Assembly (NCBI GenBank): GCA_017531485.1
Contig: JAFXKY010000046.1
Coordinates: 1-64,000 of the forward strand
Length of the DNA stretch: 64,000 nt
Reading direction: 5' to 3'
Source: Eubacteriaceae bacterium
GTDB lineage: Bacteria > Bacillota > Clostridia > Eubacteriales > Anaerofustaceae
Shown here: positions 59,625 to 64,000 of the stretch, piece after piece
How positions within the stretch are numbered: the first letter of the stretch is position 1
How the letters are laid out: each line of letters starts with the position of its first letter
The notes under the pieces: generated by a model
Database searches by the model: none
The model's input: the letters and a program-made list of their open reading frames with translations, nothing else
Told to the model about the DNA's origin: nothing
Position numbers and translations under genes: made by a program

Positions 59625-60476
59625 ATGAAGAACTTAAATTCTGTAAAAATAATAGTCATTATATTTCTTACCCTTACCATATGGGCTGTGTGGGCAAATA
59701 AGGCCATAGAAATAAATTACCATGAAGTTATATCACCACTCATTCCTGACGCTTTTGAGGGCTTTAAGATAGCTCATCTGAGTGATCTTCATAACGAAAG
59801 CTTTGGAGAAGATAACGAAAAACTGATCGATGTTCTCAGGGAAAATTCTCCCGATATTATCGTTATAACCGGCGACATCATAGATTCCCGAAGGACAAAT
59901 ATGGATGTGGCGGAAAATTTCGTTTCTGAGGCTGTGAAGATCGCTCCCGTATATTATGTAAACGGAAATCATGAAGCGAGAATCAGCGGATATGATGATT
60001 TTGAAAAGCGACTTATATCCTGCGGCGTCGCTGTGCTTAACAACGAAAGCATATTTCTCAAAAAGGGAGACGACAGCATCAACCTTATTGGGCTGAGAGA
60101 TCCGTCATTTGACCGTGGAGAATATATTGAGGATACGGAAGGGAAGCTCACAGATCGTCTTGAAAATCTGAAAAAAGAAGGATATAACATTCTTCTTTCG
60201 CACCGTCCGGAATACTTTGAAGTGTACGTAAAAAGCGGCATTGACCTCGTATTCACCGGCCACGCTCACGGCGGACAGTTCAGACTGCCTTTCATCGGTG
60301 GACTGTATGCACCGGGACAAGGTATTTTTCCGAAATATACCTCAGGAATGCATACTTCGGAAAATACAAGCATGCTCGTCAGCCGAGGTCTTGGAAACAG
60401 CATTATTCCGATAAGGATAAATAACCGCCCGGAAGTGATATTCGTCATGCTGAAAAGCGAAAAATACGGGATGTAA
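59625..60476 (+). CDS. Membrane-anchored metallophosphoesterase
   Basis: A 283-residue calcineurin-like phosphoesterase of the YaeI/YkoQ type. Residues ~7-27 are an N-terminal membrane anchor (VKIIVIIFLTLTIWAVWANK). Metal motifs follow in order: FKIAHLSDLHNESFG, IIVITGDIIDSRR, YYVNGNHEARISG, ILLSHRPEYFE and VFTGHAHGGQFRLP. Enzymes of this group cleave lipid-linked or UDP-type phosphoesters at the membrane; the substrate here is unknown. No ribosome binding site is obvious, so the mRNA may be leaderless. It lies between two HTH-membrane genes. Confidence 0.9.
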   Translation: MKNLNSVKIIVIIFLTLTIWAVWANKAIEINYHEVISPLIPDAFEGFKIAHLSDLHNESFGEDNEKLIDVLRENSPDIIVITGDIIDSRRTNMDVAENFVSEAVKIAPVYYVNGNHEARISGYDDFEKRLISCGVAVLNNESIFLKKGDDSINLIGLRDPSFDRGEYIEDTEGKLTDRLENLKKEGYNILLSHRPEYFEVYVKSGIDLVFTGHAHGGQFRLPFIGGLYAPGQGIFPKYTSGMHTSENTSMLVSRGLGNSIIPIRINNRPEVIFVMLKSEKYGM

Positions 60477-60501
60477 AGTCGATGTACATATATGTAAAGT
60501 C
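60472..60501 (+). promoter_or_regulatory. Direct repeats upstream of the second HTH-membrane regulator
   Basis: TGTAAAGTC occurs at 60472-60480 and 60493-60501, exactly 21 bases apart (two helical turns). Between them TACATATATGTA is a palindrome. Likely a protein-binding region; the first copy contains the stop codon of the upstream gene. Confidence 0.45.
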
Positions 60502-60564
60502 TGTTTGGTGGAAATAAAATGATCATTCAGCTATCATATATCCACAAACATCAAGGAGGAATAT

Positions 60565-61227
60565 ATGAACATATCCGAAAAATTACTTACACTCAGAAAA
60601 CAACATAACCTTTCACAGGAAGAACTCGCGGAGAAATTAAACGTATCCCGTCAGGCGATCTCTCGCTGGGAATCAAACCAATCCCTTCCGGACACATTAA
60701 ACATCATTCAGCTAACAAAATTATATCAAGTGAGTGCGGACTATCTTCTGAATGATGAATATGACTATGAAGAGGATATACCCATTGTAAAATACGCGAC
60801 GGATCAGGCGACAAATCGTTCGGTCATGGAAATGAGCTGCATTTTGTCCATTTGTCTTTCGATAATATCCGTCGTAATCGGGGCCACAGGTCTTTTTATT
60901 TCAAAATCGACCATTATGACAGTTATATCAATAATTCTGTCAATTATTACTGTCGCATGCTTCGAAGCAAGCCTTGTGAAGTATGGAAAAAACGATAAAA
61001 AGGTTTACAGGAGCCGATTTTATGACATATCCGTGTGGCTTTTGTCATTTATCCCTGCATGCATTGTAACCGGATTCTCCGACTTTCTTGTCTGGTCGCT
61101 GCTCAATAAGATATTCAGCTACTCCGCATTTCATTCAGTACTTTCGTTAATCATAAATCTGATATATTTTATTGCAATATATCTTCTTATGGTATTTGTT
61201 TCAAAATATTTTATAAGAAAAAGATGA
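60565..61227 (+). CDS. XRE-type HTH regulator with multi-helix membrane domain
   Basis: A 220-residue protein. Residues ~1-62 are an XRE HTH: LLTLRKQHNLSQEELAEKLN, VSRQAISRWES. The rest has about four membrane helices, e.g. ILSICLSIISVVIGATGLFI and LIINLIYFIAIYLLMVFVSK. The HTH part is close to the one 1.7 kb upstream, but the membrane parts differ. Signal unknown. CAAGGAGGAATATAT before the start. The operator-like repeats upstream could be self-binding. Confidence 0.88.
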   Translation: MNISEKLLTLRKQHNLSQEELAEKLNVSRQAISRWESNQSLPDTLNIIQLTKLYQVSADYLLNDEYDYEEDIPIVKYATDQATNRSVMEMSCILSICLSIISVVIGATGLFISKSTIMTVISIILSIITVACFEASLVKYGKNDKKVYRSRFYDISVWLLSFIPACIVTGFSDFLVWSLLNKIFSYSAFHSVLSLIINLIYFIAIYLLMVFVSKYFIRKR

Positions 61228-61240
61228 TTCGATACGACAA

Positions 61241-61275
61241 TATGCGCCTGTTTTATTTACGGGCGTATTTTTTAT
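61241..61275 (+). terminator. Terminator of the second HTH-membrane regulator
   Basis: ATGCGCC, 12-13 base loop, GGGCGTAT then TTTTTT. It lies just before a TATAAT box (about 61278-61283) for the next gene, so terminator and promoter are adjacent or overlapping. Confidence 0.7.
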
Positions 61276-61300
61276 GCTATAATAGACAAAAGGAGGTATT

Positions 61301-61651
61301 ATGAACTCGATCTATTACCATGATTACGACACAGACTATCCTTATTTCGATATGTGGAAAGAATACATTATAAAATACTTATCTGTTTCCAGAACTTTCG
61401 AGCTGCATATCTGGAACGAAGAAAAGGATATCATAACATTTGCTCTTAAATATGGAAAGATAAAAGATGATCCGTGGAGATACGGGAAGATAATCACAGG
61501 AGAGGTTACGGAGGAATTCATTGATATGATCCTCTCCACAGCGAAAGAAACGTATGACGGAATTTTCACTAAGATGACACCGTTTTTCAGCATCTTTCTC
61601 GATGATATTTTTGAGAGTTCACACTACGGAACGGAAATACATTATGTTTAA
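61301..61651 (+). CDS. Unknown small protein
   Basis: A 116-residue soluble protein rich in aromatic and acidic residues (NSIYYHDYDTDYPYFDMWKE, TFELHIWNEEKDIITFALKY). No family or motif recognised. AAAGGAGGTATT precedes the ATG, and a TATAAT box lies about 20 bases upstream. It is followed by the lipoprotein gene after 9 bases, so they form an operon. Confidence 0.7.
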   Translation: MNSIYYHDYDTDYPYFDMWKEYIIKYLSVSRTFELHIWNEEKDIITFALKYGKIKDDPWRYGKIITGEVTEEFIDMILSTAKETYDGIFTKMTPFFSIFLDDIFESSHYGTEIHYV

Positions 61652-61660
61652 GGAGAACAC

Positions 61661-62380
61661 ATGAAAAAAACTATATTTATCGCAATCGTCTCATGCCTTT
61701 GCATCGCCGCGCTTTTCAGCTGTTCAAAAAACAGATTCACCGTTGATTACTGCGGACAAAAAGAGTTATTCAAAAATGCAAAGGATTCCTACAAAGCGGG
61801 AACCAGAGTAAAGCTGTATTTCGATATGATAGCGACAGATACTGATTATCGTTTTTACGTTGACGGTGCATCCCCCGAAAAGGTATATTATGATGAACAA
61901 AAAGGCTACGTAATTGAATTCACAATGCCTGCTAAGGACATCACTGTGGATGTTGAAACCAAAAATTCAATGACATACGTTCCCGAATTTAATGAGGGCC
62001 TCCTGCTTGTAAATTATTACACCAGAACAATATCTGCCGATGATAATTATTCGACTTATGAGATCGTGCTCAAAGAAGAAAACAATGAATACTTAATTGA
62101 TGAATATTCCTACGATCCCGAAAACCCGATCGCTGTTTATTCCGCGTCAAACGAAGTTTATGAGAGATGCATGGATGTATTTGATGAATATGAGATGAAT
62201 AAGTGGCAGAAAAGGGAAGATCTGACAAGTCTTGAAGGGAAATATATCGTTGTGAAGATATATGACGGAAAACAACACCTCAGATTCACAACAGATGAGA
62301 TCCCGTCCGACGGAGAAGAAGTATTCGAAAAGATAAGAAGCATTTTATCGGAATACATGACCAAAGATAATCTTTTATAA
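61661..62380 (+). CDS. Unknown lipoprotein
   Basis: A 239-residue protein with a lipoprotein signal (MKKTIFIAIVSCLCIAALFS followed by Cys), giving a mature protein of about 219 residues. The mature part has beta-type segments (VKLYFDMIATDTDYRFYVDG, GYVIEFTMPAKDITVDVETK) and a helical C-terminal end. No enzyme motif found. AAGGAGAACAC precedes the start. In an operon with the preceding small gene. Function unknown. Confidence 0.78.
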   Translation: MKKTIFIAIVSCLCIAALFSCSKNRFTVDYCGQKELFKNAKDSYKAGTRVKLYFDMIATDTDYRFYVDGASPEKVYYDEQKGYVIEFTMPAKDITVDVETKNSMTYVPEFNEGLLLVNYYTRTISADDNYSTYEIVLKEENNEYLIDEYSYDPENPIAVYSASNEVYERCMDVFDEYEMNKWQKREDLTSLEGKYIVVKIYDGKQHLRFTTDEIPSDGEEVFEKIRSILSEYMTKDNLL

Positions 62381-62505
62381 ATAATATATACCAAATTCAA
62401 ACGGCAATCAAAAGTACATACTATAAACCACCTCTTATTTTCGTGCATATAACGAGAGGAATCTGCGGGAAAAATATAATATAATCATTTCGTCAGGAGG
62501 ATTTT

Positions 62506-63354
62506 ATGCAGTGGATCGAACTACTAAACAAATCCATAAAGTATATTGAAGAAAACCTTACGGGTGAAATTGATTACAATACCCTCGGAAGCATTGCCGC
62601 ATGCTCGTCTTATCATTACCAGAGGATGTTTACATATATGGCAGGCGTTCCGTTATCCGAATATATCAGAAGACGCAGAATGTCCCTTGCCGCAGTTGAC
62701 CTTATGGAAACGGACGAGAAAATAATCGACATCGCCCTTAAATATGGTTATTCTTCTCCGACAGCTTTTAACAGAGCGTTTCAAAGCGTGCACGGGATCG
62801 CTCCGTCGAAAGTAAGGGGAGGGGAATTGAGCGTAAAATTCTATCCTGCGATTACATTTACAATCTCGATCAAAGGAGCAGAAGAAATGAACTACACAAT
62901 TTCTCATAAACCGCCGTTTCGCATCGTGGGTTATTCGATGACTATCCCGAAAGAAGTGGAAGAAAGCTTCCGACTCGTTCCGAAAATGTGGGTCGATCTT
63001 GCGGAAAGCGGAAAGATACCGGAATTATACGCCATGTCGGACTCTGAACCGGACGGCCTTTTGGGTGCCTGCATCGAAAAAGGCAATGAACTTAAATACT
63101 TTATCGCCGTATCCTCAACAAAAGAGCCTATGGAAGATATGGATGAAAGCATCATTGATGCATACACATGGGCTGTCTTTAAAGGAAACGGTGAGTGTCC
63201 TGCCGCCATTCAGGAACTGGAAAGAAGGATCGTCACCGAATGGCTTCCGAATTCCGGATATGAATATGCAGATGGTCCGGATATTGAAGTATATCTCTCG
63301 CCGGATACGCAGAACGCCGTATTTGAAGTATGGCTGCCTGTGGTTAAAAAGTAA
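62506..63354 (+). CDS. AraC-family regulator with GyrI-like effector domain
   Basis: A 282-residue protein. Residues ~8-105 are an AraC DNA-binding domain with two HTH motifs: LGSIAACSSYHYQRMFTYMA and ALKYGYSSPTAFNRAFQSVH. Residues ~130-282 are a GyrI-like effector-binding domain (YTISHKPPFRIVGYSMTIPK, ...AYTWAVFKGNGECPAAIQEL). This domain pair occurs in Rob/BltR-type regulators that sense amphipathic or toxic compounds. CAGGAGGATTTT precedes the start. A possible terminator follows. Confidence 0.92.
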   Translation: MQWIELLNKSIKYIEENLTGEIDYNTLGSIAACSSYHYQRMFTYMAGVPLSEYIRRRRMSLAAVDLMETDEKIIDIALKYGYSSPTAFNRAFQSVHGIAPSKVRGGELSVKFYPAITFTISIKGAEEMNYTISHKPPFRIVGYSMTIPKEVEESFRLVPKMWVDLAESGKIPELYAMSDSEPDGLLGACIEKGNELKYFIAVSSTKEPMEDMDESIIDAYTWAVFKGNGECPAAIQELERRIVTEWLPNSGYEYADGPDIEVYLSPDTQNAVFEVWLPVVKK

Positions 63355-63370
63355 AAAAATAATTAAAACA

Positions 63371-63410
63371 AGATCCTCACGTTTACTTCGTGAGGATCTG
63401 TTTATGTGTA
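63371..63410. terminator. Bidirectional terminator between the AraC gene and the DUF5131 gene
   Basis: AGATCCTCACG (63371-63381), 7-base loop, CGTGAGGATCT (63389-63399), an 11-bp perfect stem. Flanking T/A-rich tracts make it usable on both strands; it overlaps the end of the minus-strand gene (63383-63385). Confidence 0.75.
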
Positions 63411-64000
63411 TTGATATTAGCTTTTTTCGCCTGTGAGGAATGAAGTTTTCGTGGGATAGTATATAACCTGCCGTCTTTCCGGAAATGAGTTCCTGTCTGT
63501 CGGAATTCAAAAGGAATATCCGCATCAATGCACTGCTGCCTTATTGACAGTATCCAGTCATAATTACATTCCCTCGCATCCACTCCCGATTCTCCGCCGA
63601 CACTGACCTGCCTTATTTCGGGTGTAAGATATTTCCTCAGATCGATCTCCTCCAGAAGCGGCTCACATACAATGAGCTTATGTTTTATCGGCGCGTTAAT
63701 AAATATCGGAAGTCTGTAATCCGCCATCTGCTGGTTTTCCACAGTACAGCATATTATCACATTATCGTATCCATCGCCCCAGTCTTCAGGGATGCAGTCG
63801 TAAAAACGGTGGATGCGCTTTGTGATAAAAAGAAACATCGCATCCTGCCGCTGACGTATCATATCCCACGCTTCTTTTCTCCACTCATCCGCTTTATCAA
63901 GAAGAAAATCGGATGTGAAACACGTGTATATTATCTCTCCGGAAGGCAGTTTCCAGCTCCCGTCGCGTTTTTTCTTTATCGGATCGTAAAATGAGGCATT
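63383..64000 (-). CDS. DUF5131 family protein (phage Gp37/Gp68-like), 5' end outside the window
   Basis: Reading from the edge, the frame begins with AsnAlaSerPheTyrAspPro and continues through a CFTSDFLLDKADEWRKEAWD segment. The rest has the DUF5131 pattern: MFLFITKRIHRFYDCIPEDW, CCTVENQQMADYRLPIF, HKLIVCEPLLEEIDL, VGGESGVDARECNYDWIL and FEFRQTGTHFRKDGRLY. This family is related to phage Gp37/Gp68 proteins of unknown function, and partial radical-SAM-like Cys are seen in related entries. At least 205 residues of the C-terminal part are inside the window; the N-terminus, with any CxxxCxxC, is not. The family is common on chromosomes as well. Confidence 0.85.
   Translation of the reverse strand, partial: NASFYDPIKKKRDGSWKLPSGEIIYTCFTSDFLLDKADEWRKEAWDMIRQRQDAMFLFITKRIHRFYDCIPEDWGDGYDNVIICCTVENQQMADYRLPIFINAPIKHKLIVCEPLLEEIDLRKYLTPEIRQVSVGGESGVDARECNYDWILSIRQQCIDADIPFEFRQTGTHFRKDGRLYTIPRKLHSSQAKKANINTHKQILTK

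Noticed and set aside
63383-64000. Prophage boundary at the right edge
   Set aside because: DUF5131 resembles a phage protein family but is common on chromosomes; no integrase, attachment site or other phage gene is visible.
1-64000. CRISPR arrays, insertion sequences, tRNA or rRNA genes
   Set aside because: No regularly spaced repeats, transposase frames, tRNA cloverleaf with TTCGANNC-type arms or rRNA sequence was recognised by reading; a tRNAscan and CRISPR scan would settle it.

Overview
This 64 kb window looks like chromosome of a low-to-moderate GC, Gram-positive, anaerobic member of the Clostridia. The evidence is consensus TTGACA-17-TATAAT promoters, strong GGAGG ribosome binding sites, short U-tailed terminators, a T-box on proS, a SAM-I leader on metK, a cggR-gapA-pgk-tpiA-gpmI glycolytic operon, an archaeal-type ProRS, ferredoxin-linked enzymes (indolepyruvate:ferredoxin oxidoreductase, an EFR1-type flavodoxin-ferredoxin, an Fe-S aldo/keto reductase) and a dockerin remnant. 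Genes are densely packed on both strands. I saw no insertion sequence, CRISPR array, rRNA or tRNA gene.

Layout. 1-12 kb: truncated tuf, S4 protein and proS (T-box), rarA-plsY, iorAB, yebC, a URO-D-like methyltransferase, a VUT-family queuosine-precursor transporter behind a preQ1-I riboswitch, and recX-pdp. 12-17 kb: mtnN-rbgA-rnhB (fused to a YraN nuclease-like domain), a NifU-like protein with the enigmatic GGGtGRT protein, and a broken secreted dockerin gene. 17-26.4 kb, minus strand: a ten-gene Mrp/Mbh-type membrane cluster with four NuoL/MrpD-like subunits and no redox module. 26.4-30.5 kb: small membrane or secreted proteins and an ECF sigma factor with a large anti-sigma factor bearing an extracellular propeller-like domain. 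30.5-40.7 kb: a DUF2325 protein with twin palindromic operators, an ACT-PFL pair, a sugar isomerase/methyltransferase/Cys-rich trio, two metallophosphoesterases, metK (SAM-I riboswitch), and a PG-binding protein-nudix-nrdR operon. 40.7-49.3 kb: cysK-GNAT-AKR-mazG, HU, and a nusB-TsaD paralogue-xseAB-ispA operon. 49.3-54.9 kb: the glycolytic operon. 55-64 kb: accessory genes (unknown 444-residue membrane protein, EFR1 protein, 5'-nucleotidase-like protein, two HTH-membrane regulators around an anchored phosphoesterase, a lipoprotein, AraC-GyrI regulator, and a DUF5131 gene running off the edge).

How parts fit together. IorAB, the EFR1 protein and the Fe-S aldo/keto reductase point to ferredoxin-centred fermentation. 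The Mrp-like complex would handle proton or sodium gradients at the membrane. Three RNA switches control translation-linked metabolism: uncharged tRNA-Pro for proS, SAM for metK and preQ1 for the queuosine-precursor transporter. The least explained items are the four-antiporter Mrp cluster, the NifU-like/GGGtGRT pair, the propeller anti-sigma system and the 444-residue protein. All function calls come from reading motifs and gene context; no database search was run.
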